Shown in pieces: positions 43,130 through 51,739 of a stretch of DNA of 64,000 nt. Position 1 is the first letter of the stretch. The number at the start of each line of letters is the position of its first letter. A model generated the notes under the pieces. The model made no database searches. It was not told where the DNA came from and saw only the letters and a program-made list of their open reading frames with translations. Made by a program: the position numbers and the translations under genes. Source of the DNA: Prochlorococcus sp. MIT 0604 (GTDB lineage Bacteria; Cyanobacteriota; Cyanobacteriia; PCC-6307; Cyanobiaceae); assembly GCF_000757845.1 (NCBI RefSeq), contig NZ_CP007753.1, positions 310,001 through 374,000 of the forward strand. The letters are read 5' to 3'.

Positions 43130-43333
43130 TCATCCTTTAATTTTCTTTGATTCGTTTTTATTAAGTCTATTGAATAGGTAATATGAAATTACAAGTAAGA
43201 GAGGAACGAATATTGAATGTAAAGTCATCATTAATTCTGTTTGGCCCATTCCTATAAGATTTGACTCGCTTGGAAGTTGTTCTGACCAAGTGCCAACTAA
43301 ATGCCATGCTTGAGGAATTGATAAGAAAAACAT
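43130..43333 (-). CDS. Small membrane protein (67 aa)
   Basis: N-terminal hydrophilic part with WHLVGTWSEQLPSESNL, then a helix (MTLHSIFVPLLLVISYYLF) and a basic tail NRLNKNESKKIKG. One or two membrane spans. Family not recognised. Confidence 0.65.
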   Translation of the reverse strand: MFFLSIPQAWHLVGTWSEQLPSESNLIGMGQTELMMTLHSIFVPLLLVISYYLFNRLNKNESKKIKG

Positions 43334-43450
43334 ATAAGAGCTATAAGTTAAGTTTATGTTCAGATAAAGATTATCATTATTGAACGTTTTTGCTTTCTTT
43401 ATTCTTATTTCTTAACTAAGTATTTGTAGAGTTATAAAAAAGAACTTGAT

Positions 43451-44980
43451 TCATAAATTTATTTTCTTAAGAAGAGTTTTAAATTCTTTTTTACCAATAA
43501 TTTTTTCAGCTGCGTAAGCGCCACTTGCTGAAACAGCAGGAATTCCAATACCTGGAAATGTACTTGCACCGCAAGTAAATAAATTTTTCACTGGAGTTTT
43601 GCAGCCTGGGAAAAGACCTTTTGCTGCAGATAATGCAGGGCCATAACTACCGCAATAGGTATTTGTGAATTTTTTATGAGTGATTGGGGTTCCTAGCATC
43701 TTTAAATCAATCCTTTCATCAATATCAGGGATGAATTTTCGCACTGCATTAAGGAATATTGAACATCTTTCTTCTTTCAAATTTCTATATTCTAATTCCC
43801 TTGGATTGAGGTTTTCCCAAATTTCCCAAGGTTCATTTGCGGGAGTATATCCATGAAGAACATGTTTTCCTTCTGGGGCCATATTTTTATCTAAAACAGA
43901 TGGGATTGAAAATACAGCTATATTTCTTTCTGCGGTTATACCTTTTTCCCACTCATCAACATGTATCGCATGTATTGGCAAATTTTCAAGACCATCAGAA
44001 TCAAAACCTAGATGTATATGAAGGAAAGAATCACATTTATTAGGGTTCAAAACTTTTGTATTCCATTTTTTTGAAATTTCATTTGGAATTAACTTTTTTA
44101 AATTCCAAATATCAGTATTCGTGACAACAGATTCACAACTATAGCTAGAACCATTACTTAGAGTTATTCCTGTTGCTAAATTTTTATTGAAGTTAATTGT
44201 CTTTACTCTCGAAGAGAGAATTAATTCTCCCCCATTTTTTTTAAATCCATTAATTAAGGCTTTTACTATAGATTCACTACCTCCTCTAGGGTATTCAAGG
44301 TATGAATTTGGTTCAAACCATTCGTTAAATAAAGTAGCCATCGCAGCTGTATTTGTATCATGCATTGACATACCACTTATCAAAAAGCTCAATAAATCAA
44401 CCCAATTTCTGAGAAAAGGATCCTCTAGATGATTATTTACTAAATCCCCAAAGCCTTTATTAATTTTTGGTATTTGATTGATATTAGGTAAAAATTTTGA
44501 GGTTAAATTTATTAGATCTAAGAGATTTATTGATTCGGGAGAAAATGAGAGTAAAGGGATTTCATTTATTATTTGGCTAATAGGTTTTATTCCGGAAATA
44601 AATGATTCCCATTCTTTAACAGATTTCTCACCTCTTAAAGTTTTAATTGTTTGTTTAAAAGGTTCTTCCCCAACATCAAGATTAAAATTGCCTTCTGGGA
44701 CAATTACTTGCCAACCTTTGTATTGAAATAGTTCAACTTCTTCATCAAGTAATTTAAGAATTTGCCCAAGGGGATTAGTTGTCGGCCATTTACCTATTCC
44801 ACTCCACAATGAAGGACCTGATTCGAAAGTGTAACCTTTTCTTTTGAAGCTGTGAGCAACACCTCCTGGCTGGGTATGTGCTTCACATATCAGTACTTTT
44901 TTGCCTGATAAAGCGAGAATCGAACCACAGCATAATCCACCTATTCCACTACCAACTATTACTACATCGTACTTTTCCAT
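43451..44980 (-). CDS. Carotenoid isomerase/desaturase-like FAD oxidoreductase
   Basis: 509 residues. FAD-binding DVVIVGSGIGGLCCGSILAL, then HTQPGGVAHSFKRKGYTFES, and the C-terminal CGASTFPGIGIPAVSASGAYAAE are those of the CrtI/CrtH (prolycopene isomerase, retinol saturase) superfamily. Likely substrates are carotenoids, possibly cis-trans isomerisation. The exact role (CrtH or another member) cannot be fixed without comparison to other copies in the genome. No pigment gene lies nearby. Confidence 0.8.
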   Translation of the reverse strand: MEKYDVVIVGSGIGGLCCGSILALSGKKVLICEAHTQPGGVAHSFKRKGYTFESGPSLWSGIGKWPTTNPLGQILKLLDEEVELFQYKGWQVIVPEGNFNLDVGEEPFKQTIKTLRGEKSVKEWESFISGIKPISQIINEIPLLSFSPESINLLDLINLTSKFLPNINQIPKINKGFGDLVNNHLEDPFLRNWVDLLSFLISGMSMHDTNTAAMATLFNEWFEPNSYLEYPRGGSESIVKALINGFKKNGGELILSSRVKTINFNKNLATGITLSNGSSYSCESVVTNTDIWNLKKLIPNEISKKWNTKVLNPNKCDSFLHIHLGFDSDGLENLPIHAIHVDEWEKGITAERNIAVFSIPSVLDKNMAPEGKHVLHGYTPANEPWEIWENLNPRELEYRNLKEERCSIFLNAVRKFIPDIDERIDLKMLGTPITHKKFTNTYCGSYGPALSAAKGLFPGCKTPVKNLFTCGASTFPGIGIPAVSASGAYAAEKIIGKKEFKTLLKKINL

Positions 44981-45019
44981 TAAATATTTACTTCACTCTT
45001 CTCGTAAAACTAATGCGTT

Positions 45020-45130
45020 TTAGACAAATGTATTTGTTGAAGTTGTAATACTTAGAACAACTGCAAGAAAAAATATATAAGGGACTGCTTTTAGAGGAAT
45101 GTATCCTTGGCTTTTAGAAATAAAATCCAT
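45020..45130 (-). CDS. 36-residue membrane peptide
   Basis: MDFISKSQGYIPLKAVPYIF followed by a short helix (FLAVVLSITTST) and NTFV. One transmembrane segment. It lies just upstream of the carotenoid-type oxidoreductase on the same strand. Family not recognised. Confidence 0.55.
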   Translation of the reverse strand: MDFISKSQGYIPLKAVPYIFFLAVVLSITTSTNTFV

Positions 45131-45303
45131 TGACTTAGTTACTTTATGTAAACATACTAACGAGTTCTTGTTCCTTATGTGTGCCAAAAAATTATTTTTT
45201 TGGAAATATATTGAAATAAAGAAATCTTTTTGGAGAGATTTTTTAACTTAGAACATTTTTTATGAAGTTATCTTAGTATTTGATTCTTAGATTAAAATCT
45301 ATT

Positions 45304-45789
45304 ATGAAACACTTTCCTGATATTAATGAGATAAAGCTATTAGAAAAAAATTCCCAAAAAAATGGTAGCGGAATTGTATATGAGGAATTGTTAGGAATAT
45401 GGAAGTTTAAGTATGTATGGGGTAAGGAGTCAGATGAAATCAAAAATATACCCAGTTCGATTCTTCAAGTATTGTCGGCAAGACTCGAATTGAAAAGTAA
45501 AAATAAAGAGGATCAAATAAATTATGAAATAAACAATTCAATTAATTTCGGATTATTAAATATTACTTTTACAGGCAGCGCAGAATTAAAAGGGATTAGA
45601 CCTTTATTGGCTTTCTATTTTGAAGAATTGAAAATTAATATTAGTAGTTTTCCTGTATTTAATAAGGAATTAAAAAAACCAGAAGATAAAAAAATGCCTT
45701 TTTTCTCACTTGTAGGAATTAGCACTAAAGATAATTGGTTATGTGCTCGAGGCAGGGGCGGAGGGCTTGCAATATGGGTTAAGTCTTAA
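45304..45789 (+). CDS. Hypothetical protein (161 aa), possible PAP/fibrillin-like
   Basis: Starts MKHFPDINEIKLLEKNSQKN. VYEELLGIWKFKYVWGK and INFGLLNITFTGSAELKGIR suggest a lipocalin-like or plastid-lipid-associated fold; the C-terminus CARGRGGGLAIWVKS is distinctive. Shorter than typical fibrillins. Function is a guess. It converges with the Nif11 gene 1 bp on. Confidence 0.65.
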   Translation: MKHFPDINEIKLLEKNSQKNGSGIVYEELLGIWKFKYVWGKESDEIKNIPSSILQVLSARLELKSKNKEDQINYEINNSINFGLLNITFTGSAELKGIRPLLAFYFEELKINISSFPVFNKELKKPEDKKMPFFSLVGISTKDNWLCARGRGGGLAIWVKS

Positions 45790-45790
45790 T

Positions 45791-46006
45791 TTAGTGGTAT
45801 TCTCCTGGATGATCTACCTTTCTTACGGTAACTTTATCAACTTTTTGTCCATTAAATCTTAAGAGATCATCTCCTGAAAAGTCATAACCTAAGCTTTGGC
45901 CTATTAGTGCTACATCATCTGCTGTAGAGGATGTCGTAACCTGCTTTTTTAATTCTTCATCAGATTGCATCTTAATTAAAAATTTTCTTATTTCAGAAAA
46001 ACTCAT
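45791..46006 (-). CDS. Nif11-domain small protein
   Basis: 71 residues: MSFSEIRKFLIKMQSDEELK, then helical DDVALIGQSLGYDFSGDDLL, the Nif11/nitrile-hydratase-like leader domain. In some cyanobacteria such domains are leader peptides of lanthipeptides (prochlorosins), but the C-terminal part here (VDKVTVRKVDHPGEYH) has no double-Gly site followed by a Cys/Ser/Thr-rich core, so it is unlikely to be a precursor peptide. No modifying enzyme is nearby. Function unknown. Confidence 0.8.
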   Translation of the reverse strand: MSFSEIRKFLIKMQSDEELKKQVTTSSTADDVALIGQSLGYDFSGDDLLRFNGQKVDKVTVRKVDHPGEYH

Positions 46007-46097
46007 TACTAGAATTTGATTGATTGATGTTAAAGAAATTAATAAAATCTTTTTCTTAGCAAGAACAAGATAAATAGATAATTATTATACTATTTTT

Positions 46098-46415
46098 ATG
46101 ACTTACTTATTCCTCTATGTAGTTGGCATAATTTTAATATGGTGGATATATCGTGTCGGTTGGCTTGAGGCGCTCAAAACAGTAGTTAAAGTTATAGTTC
46201 CCTCAGCGCTTATTATTTTATTTAACATAAAAGCCGGGAGATTACTTTTTAAAAGTCCTGTAGTAGGTTTATTAAGCGCTTTGCCTACCTCTATTTTTAT
46301 TTTTAGAGGTTCATTGCCTTTAGTTAGTTATATAAATAACTGGATTGAAAATAAAATAAATAAGTATGATGATTCGGAAGTTATAGATACTGATTCTGTG
46401 CCTTTAGATGATTAA
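46098..46415 (+). CDS. Membrane hypothetical protein (105 aa)
   Basis: Starts MTYLFLYVVGIILIWWIYRV; two to three membrane segments, then the acidic tail NKYDDSEVIDTDSVPLDD. Family not recognised. It ends 1 bp before the convergent 46417 gene. Confidence 0.65.
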   Translation: MTYLFLYVVGIILIWWIYRVGWLEALKTVVKVIVPSALIILFNIKAGRLLFKSPVVGLLSALPTSIFIFRGSLPLVSYINNWIENKINKYDDSEVIDTDSVPLDD

Positions 46416-46416
46416 T

Positions 46417-46809
46417 TCAATCAAATCCAAGAAATAATTCTTTGTGTACAACAAGAACATCAAATAAAGTTGTTCCATGAATAGGACTTAATGGGATTTT
46501 GTCTATGTTCAATGCTTCTGCGCAAATTAAATGAGCATCCCATTTTGTATTGTGATCACTTATTTCAATTGACCACTCAATTACTTTTTTGAAATGATCT
46601 GGCATCTCCGAACCAATTTTTCTGCAAATTTGACATAGAACTGACAAAAGAGGAGGTTTTGATGGCCTTTTTAAATCTTTAATAAGACTAGGTTGTGTAA
46701 ACACACTTGTATAGCGGATGTAGTCTATCAATTCATATTCTTCTTTAGTTAGAGCTGCTTTATCTAATGCTCTTTCAAATTCGTCTATGGGGGTTATGGG
46801 TCTATCCAA
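46417..46809 (-). CDS. Conserved hypothetical protein (130 aa)
   Basis: All-helical soluble protein starting with TTG, MDRPITPIDEFERALDKAAL. CQICRK and CAEALNID give three cysteines, with no clear metal motif. The tidy composition suggests a conserved picocyanobacterial family. It is 4 bp downstream of tatA on the same strand and may share its transcript. Confidence 0.7.
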   Translation of the reverse strand: MDRPITPIDEFERALDKAALTKEEYELIDYIRYTSVFTQPSLIKDLKRPSKPPLLSVLCQICRKIGSEMPDHFKKVIEWSIEISDHNTKWDAHLICAEALNIDKIPLSPIHGTTLFDVLVVHKELFLGFD

Positions 46810-46813
46810 GATA

Positions 46814-47080
46814 TTATTTTTTGCTGTTTTCTGTATCTATTTTTTCTTGATTAATTTCATTGGTTTGATTGCTTTCTATAGATTTAGGAGATTCATCTTT
46901 ATCTTTTTCGTTCATAACTTGATCGATTTCATTTTGAAATTCATTCGACGCTTTTTTAAGACTTTTCAAAGTTTTACCAAGCTGTTTTCCTAATTCTGGA
47001 AGCTTTTTTGGACCAAAAATTAAAAGAGCTAAGATAAGTATTACAGTAACTTCAGGCAAACCTACACCAAAAATATTCAT
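46814..47080 (-). CDS. tatA: Sec-independent protein translocase TatA/TatB
   Basis: 88 residues. N-terminal helix MNIFGVGLPEVTVILILALL followed by the FGPKKLPELGKQLG hinge and amphipathic helix, which define TatA/TatB. The charged tail (NEKDKDESPKSIES) is of normal type. It exports folded proteins, including Rieske protein, across thylakoid and plasma membranes. TatA rather than TatB is the likely role since cyanobacteria often use one such gene for both. Confidence 0.93.
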   Translation of the reverse strand: MNIFGVGLPEVTVILILALLIFGPKKLPELGKQLGKTLKSLKKASNEFQNEIDQVMNEKDKDESPKSIESNQTNEINQEKIDTENSKK

Positions 47081-47170
47081 AACTGATAACTATTTAACTA
47101 ATTAGGAAATCTACTATTAAATATAGTCAAATCATGTGAAAATTTCATTCTCGGAAAAGGTTTTTTAATA

Positions 47171-47308
47171 TTAAAAAATATTGAAAAATATTATTGTTAT
47201 TAATACTCCTTTAAAGAAAACTAACCAAAGTAATTGATAATCACTCAATTTGAATTTTTTTTGGTACCAATTTATAAGAGTTTTATGTTTATCTATTAAT
47301 TTTCTCAT
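47171..47308 (-). CDS. 45-residue membrane peptide
   Basis: Starts MRKLIDKHKTLINWYQKKFK; basic, amphipathic first half, then a hydrophobic second half (LLWLVFFKGVLITIIFFNIF). Resembles small conserved membrane peptides of Prochlorococcus. Family not named. Confidence 0.6.
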   Translation of the reverse strand: MRKLIDKHKTLINWYQKKFKLSDYQLLWLVFFKGVLITIIFFNIF

Positions 47309-47487
47309 TTTCACTGAGATTATTTATTACTATCACTTATTTTATCTTAATTTCTTTTATTATTATTTTATAGAAATCCTAGATTCTACTCAAATTAGAT
47401 TATTCTATTAAATTTAAATCTCTTTCTAAATTAGTTTTTTTCTAAATTATTGAAACTATTCGCTAAATATTTACTATTTTAAAAAAA

Positions 47488-47727
47488 ATGAAGTACTTAT
47501 TTGTTGTTTTTTACCTTTTTTCTCTAATTTATCCAGTTGAAGCTGTTACGACAAAAATGTTTAAAGTATTGGATACGTGTGCAAGATATCGACTCGGAGA
47601 GATTAATGCTAATGAGGCTATAGAAAAACTAAAATTAAAATTAACGAATTCTTACACTAATCAGCCAAAGGACCTAGTTAAAAAATATTGCTCAGTATTT
47701 ACTCCAAATGAAAAAATTGAATTTTAA
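47488..47727 (+). CDS. Secreted small protein (79 aa)
   Basis: Signal peptide MKYLFVVFYLFSLIYPVEAV, then a mature part with DTCARYRLGEINANEAIEKL and KKYCSVFTPNEK; the two cysteines could form a disulfide. Family not recognised. Confidence 0.65.
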   Translation: MKYLFVVFYLFSLIYPVEAVTTKMFKVLDTCARYRLGEINANEAIEKLKLKLTNSYTNQPKDLVKKYCSVFTPNEKIEF

Positions 47728-47743
47728 TCTTTACAATACATAT

Positions 47744-47878
47744 TTAATTATTCTTTTTTGAATAATCTTTAGCTTTGTTTCGTATTTCTTTAACTTTTTT
47801 AAAATTAGTTATTTTTAAGTTAAAAATAACTCCAAAAAAAAGAATAAGAAATAAAGAAATATAAATTATTAATTCCAT
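47744..47878 (-). CDS. 44-residue membrane peptide
   Basis: Starts MELIIYISLFLILFFGVIFN, one membrane helix, then a Lys/Asn-rich tail (KKVKEIRNKAKDYSKKNN). Type II/III single-span topology with a cytoplasmic basic end is likely. Convergent with the upstream secreted protein. Confidence 0.6.
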   Translation of the reverse strand: MELIIYISLFLILFFGVIFNLKITNFKKVKEIRNKAKDYSKKNN

Positions 47879-48027
47879 ATTATTGAATTAATAAATTCAC
47901 CTTAGTTTATTTCAATAATTTTTTAGTATCTTTTAAAACAAAAAAACTGACTTTGATATCAGTTATTTACTTTAAGGCCACAAAAAAAACATATTAACCT
48001 CTAATATGGAGCTTTATAAGAATCATT

Positions 48028-48477
48028 GTGCAGATTGGAGATAAAATTCCAGAATTCTCTCTACTGGATCAAAATGGAGTTAAAAGATCAAATAAGGGAT
48101 TAAAAAATCCCCTTGTTTTGTTCTTTTATCCAAAAGATGATACGCCGGGTTGCACTATAGAAGTTTGCGGATTTAGAGATAAATATGACTTATTTAAAGT
48201 ATTAGGTGCACAGGTTTGGGGAGTAAGTAATGGAAGTACCTCAAGTCATTTGGCATTTGCTAATAAAAATAAATTACAATATCCATTACTTTGTGATAAG
48301 AATGACTCTCTTAGGAAAACTTTTAAAGTTCCTAAAGTATTAGGTTTTATGGATGGTAGGGTAACTTACGTTATTGATCGCAAAGGGACAGTTAGGCATA
48401 TTTTTAGAGATTTATTGAATGGTCCTGAACACATTAAAGAGGCTATTAGAGTGCTTAAGGAAATTCAAAATCAATAA
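48028..48477 (+). CDS. bcp: Peroxiredoxin (PrxQ/Bcp)
   Basis: 149 residues, GTG start. YPKDDTPGCTIEVCGFRD contains the peroxidatic Cys42 and resolving Cys47 with the five-residue spacing of the BCP/PrxQ class, and the thioredoxin fold GVSNGSTSSHLAFANKNKLQ follows. Removes peroxides with thioredoxin as reductant, protecting photosynthetic membranes. Confidence 0.94.
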   Translation: MQIGDKIPEFSLLDQNGVKRSNKGLKNPLVLFFYPKDDTPGCTIEVCGFRDKYDLFKVLGAQVWGVSNGSTSSHLAFANKNKLQYPLLCDKNDSLRKTFKVPKVLGFMDGRVTYVIDRKGTVRHIFRDLLNGPEHIKEAIRVLKEIQNQ

Positions 48478-48544
48478 ATTATTATTCAAAGAATTTTAGA
48501 TTAATAAGTTTTGTTTTATTATAGTTCCAGCTTTTTTTTAATAT

Positions 48545-48817
48545 ATGAAGAAAATGGGAATGCAGGCTGTTGATCTTGCTATTCAAAATGGAGTGGATCT
48601 TGATGGTACTCCAATCCCTCAAAAAATGCTAGATCTATACAACAGAATTATGGATGAAGAGAATAAAAGACAAAGGAGTGGTGTTAAAAAATCAATGAGA
48701 AATAGATGCGTCAAAACGGGTTCTAAGCATTTTGATAAGGAAACATTGAATCAATTATTAATAGACTCGGGATGGGAAGGTCTCAAAGAAAAGGAAATTT
48801 TATTTTTTTATAACTAA
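48545..48817 (+). CDS. Hypothetical protein (90 aa)
   Basis: Starts MKKMGMQAVDLAIQNGVDLD; contains RQRSGVKKSMRNRCVKTGSK and a DSGWEGLKEKEILFF end. Soluble, basic in the middle; could bind nucleic acid. Family not recognised. Located shortly downstream of the peroxiredoxin gene on the same strand. Confidence 0.65.
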   Translation: MKKMGMQAVDLAIQNGVDLDGTPIPQKMLDLYNRIMDEENKRQRSGVKKSMRNRCVKTGSKHFDKETLNQLLIDSGWEGLKEKEILFFYN

Positions 48818-48916
48818 AAAAAATTTTAAATTATCTTAAAATTTAATTATGGTAACTTTACTTAAATTTAAAACTGAGAACTAAAAAAAATTTTTTTTAG
48901 ATCTAATTTATTTGAA

Positions 48917-49261
48917 TTATTTAAACCATCCTTTTTTGTTAGAAGATATTATTTTCTCTTTTTCAGCTTTTGTTTTATTACTTGCTTTTTTGAAAGCCAA
49001 GTTGGCTTCTATTACTGTGACTACTGATATGAAAAAAAGACCAGAAATTCCAATTATTTGTTCATTTTGAGAAGGTTCTGAATCACCTTGTAACAAAATA
49101 CCTAAAGCGAACCATGCAGTACTAGCAGTGATGGTAAAAAAATAGGGTTTCCATCTTCTTTGATATAAGTAGCCCGATCCTAAACCAGGAAGAAAATTTA
49201 AAAAAGATGCTACCCACCCTTTTGAAGATGAAAGTATTTCGTCTCTTGAGGGATAAGACAT
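48917..49261 (-). CDS. Small membrane protein (114 aa)
   Basis: MSYPSRDEILSSSKGWVASF followed by LNFLPGLGSGYLYQRRWKPY, two hydrophobic helices, and a Lys-rich tail. LPGLGxGYLYQRRW recalls a TM2/GYXLYQ-type pattern of small membrane proteins. Function unknown. Confidence 0.7.
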   Translation of the reverse strand: MSYPSRDEILSSSKGWVASFLNFLPGLGSGYLYQRRWKPYFFTITASTAWFALGILLQGDSEPSQNEQIIGISGLFFISVVTVIEANLAFKKASNKTKAEKEKIISSNKKGWFK

Positions 49262-49266
49262 TTATG

Positions 49267-49371
49267 TTAGGTATTTATTAAATGTGAATTTATATAAGCA
49301 AAAGATATTGCTGCACAAATTACCCAACTAAAAGGTAAAAACATTCTTATTTTTTCTTTATTATTGTTCAT
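49267..49371 (-). CDS. 34-residue membrane peptide
   Basis: MNNNKEKIRMFLPFSWVICA then AISFAYINSHLINT: short basic start and one helix. It lies 5 bp upstream of the 114-residue membrane protein on the same strand and may be co-transcribed. Family unknown. Confidence 0.55.
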   Translation of the reverse strand: MNNNKEKIRMFLPFSWVICAAISFAYINSHLINT

Positions 49372-49441
49372 TTTTTAATTATGGAAAATATTTTTAAAAT
49401 CTGTGGATTTAATAGATACCTTAAAACTATTAAGAATTAAA

Positions 49442-49464
49442 AAAGACGGTTTTTAACCGTCTTT
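49442..49464. terminator. Intrinsic terminator
   Basis: Perfect hairpin AAAGACGGTT TTT AACCGTCTTT with 10-bp arms. Lies downstream of the minus-strand gene at 49492 and ends its transcript before the membrane-protein pair. Confidence 0.85.
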
Positions 49465-49491
49465 GAAAAAAGTAATTTCTCTAAAAATAAA

Positions 49492-49728
49492 TTATTTATC
49501 TTTTGAGGCTGAGAGTACTTTAAGTTCTTTTTTTACTTCTTTTTCTCTCTCTTCAAGATGTTTTAGTTGAGCTTTAAAAGCATCTTCAAGTCTTACTTTT
49601 TGTTTTGTTATTTCATCAAGCTCTTCTTGATGTTGATTTTTCTTCAACTCCTTCATTTCACTATCGGAAATAACATATACTTGGCGATATGAAGGTGTTT
49701 GAAAAAGAAGATCAAACATTGAATACAT
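49492..49728 (-). CDS. Coiled-coil hypothetical protein (78 aa)
   Basis: Starts MYSMFDLLFQTPSYRQVYVI and then a long charged coiled coil (KQKVRLEDAFKAQLKHLEER). The conserved-looking N-terminus with FDLLFQTPSY suggests a named motif, but I do not recognise the family. Confidence 0.7.
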   Translation of the reverse strand: MYSMFDLLFQTPSYRQVYVISDSEMKELKKNQHQEELDEITKQKVRLEDAFKAQLKHLEEREKEVKKELKVLSASKDK

Positions 49729-49933
49729 AAGTGACCTTTGAATTAGTACAAATTTAATATCTGATAATTCTTTGAAATATGAAAGGATAAATACCGAAGA
49801 TATTGATACGGCAATTACACCGAATTTCGGTTTACCTAACTTAACCGCCCAGTATTTACCGATCGAATTTTAAGGTATGTTTTAAAGTATTAAGGAGATG
49901 ATTCTAAAGATCTAAATCAAAAAGGAACTAAAA

Positions 49934-50362
49934 ATGGATTTAAAAATTACTAAAACATTAGTAATCCCATCCAACGAAATTAAATGGCGCTTTTCCAGAT
50001 CCTCCGGTCCTGGAGGACAAAATGTAAATAAAATTGAAAGCAGAGTAGAGATTATTTTTAATTTAGAAGATTCCAAAGTATTAAATGATTATCAGAAAGA
50101 AATTCTTAAGAAAAACTTGAAAAAAAAATTAGTGAATAATAGCTTACGTTTAGCGGTTCAAGAACACAGAAATCAATTATTAAATAGGCAGCTAGCTTTA
50201 ATGAAATTTAGTTCAATCATAAAAAATGCTTTAAATAAGCCATTTAAATTAAGAAAATCTACACAACCTACTAAAGCATCACAAAAGAAAAGAGTTGAGG
50301 TTAAGAAAAAACGTGGCGAATTGAAAAAAAGTAGACAAAAAGAAAAAACATATCAAATATGA
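49934..50362 (+). CDS. arfB: Alternative ribosome-rescue factor ArfB (YaeJ/ICT1)
   Basis: 142 residues. It has the release-factor GGQ loop in SRSSGPGGQNVNKIESRVEI (residues 27-29) but none of the codon-recognition domain, and a basic C-terminal tail (KKRVEVKKKRGELKKSRQKE) that inserts in the empty mRNA channel. It frees ribosomes stalled on messages without a stop. Length and tail are typical. Confidence 0.9.
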   Translation: MDLKITKTLVIPSNEIKWRFSRSSGPGGQNVNKIESRVEIIFNLEDSKVLNDYQKEILKKNLKKKLVNNSLRLAVQEHRNQLLNRQLALMKFSSIIKNALNKPFKLRKSTQPTKASQKKRVEVKKKRGELKKSRQKEKTYQI

Positions 50363-50434
50363 ATAAACTAAATAAATATTTCCATCGCAAATTGTTAGGA
50401 AAGCATATTATTAATGTAATTTCATTTTGGTTTA

Positions 50435-50683
50435 TTGAATACAACTAATGATTTCTGGTTAATTGACTCCAATTTTGTAGGGGTGATGCGTTTCTACAAA
50501 GATAGAGATAATTCTGATAAATCTATTGATTATATGTTTATTGAAGAAGGAATTATTATGGGAATTCATGGAGAAAATCCTCCATTAATGAAAACTAGAA
50601 AAAAAATTGTTATTGAAGAAGCAAGATTATTATGGCAAAAATTGTTAAATGAAGGTTGGCAAAAAACTAATAAAAAATGGTGA
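50435..50683 (+). CDS. DUF1651 family protein
   Basis: 82 residues from a TTG. The pattern WLIDSNFVGVMRFYKD, GENPPLMKTRKKIVIEEARL and LWQKLLNEGWQKTNKKW fits the marine-cyanobacterial DUF1651 family. Function unknown. It converges with the CPBP protease. Confidence 0.8.
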   Translation: MNTTNDFWLIDSNFVGVMRFYKDRDNSDKSIDYMFIEEGIIMGIHGENPPLMKTRKKIVIEEARLLWQKLLNEGWQKTNKKW

Positions 50684-50704
50684 GGAATTATTTTAAAAAA
50701 AATT

Positions 50705-51574
50705 TTACTTAAAAATTGATATTGTCTTTTTAAAGTCTTTTAAATAAAAAAAACAAAAAATAATCAATAAGGATATACCAAATATTCCTCCAAGAGGATT
50801 TGTATTTAAATTCCCTGGTCCTATTAACCAATTTGGAGCATCTTCTGAGATTTCTAATAATCCATTATTTGTTAGGAACCATAATCCTACCAGTCCTCCA
50901 TGTAATCCAATACATCCCCACAAACAAGACCTATCTTTTAATCTAATTAGAGCTAATAAAATACCAAGTAAAAATAATCCTGTAAGTATGCTTAAAATTT
51001 GCCAAAAGGGTAAATCAAATCCAATATGGACAATACTAAAAACTGATGCTTGTGCAATAATTGCATTTTTTAAGCCAAATTGTTTTTTTAATTCTTCCAG
51101 AAGCCATCCCCTAAAAATCAGTTCTTCTGCCAATCCGACCCCTATCATAAGAAGTATTCCATTAAAAAAAATATCAGGATATATTTCCCCAATCCAATAT
51201 CCAGATTTTGTCCCAATTATTGTAATTAAAATTAGAAATATCAAAATTGATGACATTATGAGACCTCTTAGAAAATATAAAATCAATTTTCTATTTTTAT
51301 CTACGGTATTAATACCAAGTAATGTCCATGTATTTTTAATATTCCAACGAATATAAAACCATTTAGGCAATGAAATAACAAATATTAGGAAAGTAAAAAT
51401 TGTTCCAAGTAAAGAAAGACTTTCTTTGTCTAATCCTATTAAAAGTGTTGGAAAAGCAAGAATCCAACCAAATATATATAAAAATGGTATAAACGTGATT
51501 GTGGATAATAATTTCGGACCAGAAAAAAATAATTTCAGATATATATTTTTAATGTTTTTAGAAATAATTTTCAT
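50705..51574 (-). CDS. CPBP-family membrane protease
   Basis: 289 residues with about eight helices. The motif EELIFRGWLLEELKKQFG (Glu-Glu-x-x-x-Arg) followed by AIIAQASVFSIVHIGFDLPF with His supplies the metal/active residues of the CAAX prenyl protease/bacteriocin-processing (CPBP, Abi) family. Substrate unknown. Stands alone. Confidence 0.88.
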   Translation of the reverse strand: MKIISKNIKNIYLKLFFSGPKLLSTITFIPFLYIFGWILAFPTLLIGLDKESLSLLGTIFTFLIFVISLPKWFYIRWNIKNTWTLLGINTVDKNRKLILYFLRGLIMSSILIFLILITIIGTKSGYWIGEIYPDIFFNGILLMIGVGLAEELIFRGWLLEELKKQFGLKNAIIAQASVFSIVHIGFDLPFWQILSILTGLFLLGILLALIRLKDRSCLWGCIGLHGGLVGLWFLTNNGLLEISEDAPNWLIGPGNLNTNPLGGIFGISLLIIFCFFYLKDFKKTISIFK

Positions 51575-51739
51575 ATTTAGATATTTTTTTATATTAAAAA
51601 TAACTTATTGCAAATACACAAACTATTCTAGGGAAAAATATTTTTTATAACCAGATAAATTTAATTAAGAAAAATTTTTTTTATAGCTTTTATCTTTTGA
51701 TTAATAATATAATTTTTTTCTGGTACATAATTTTATTAA

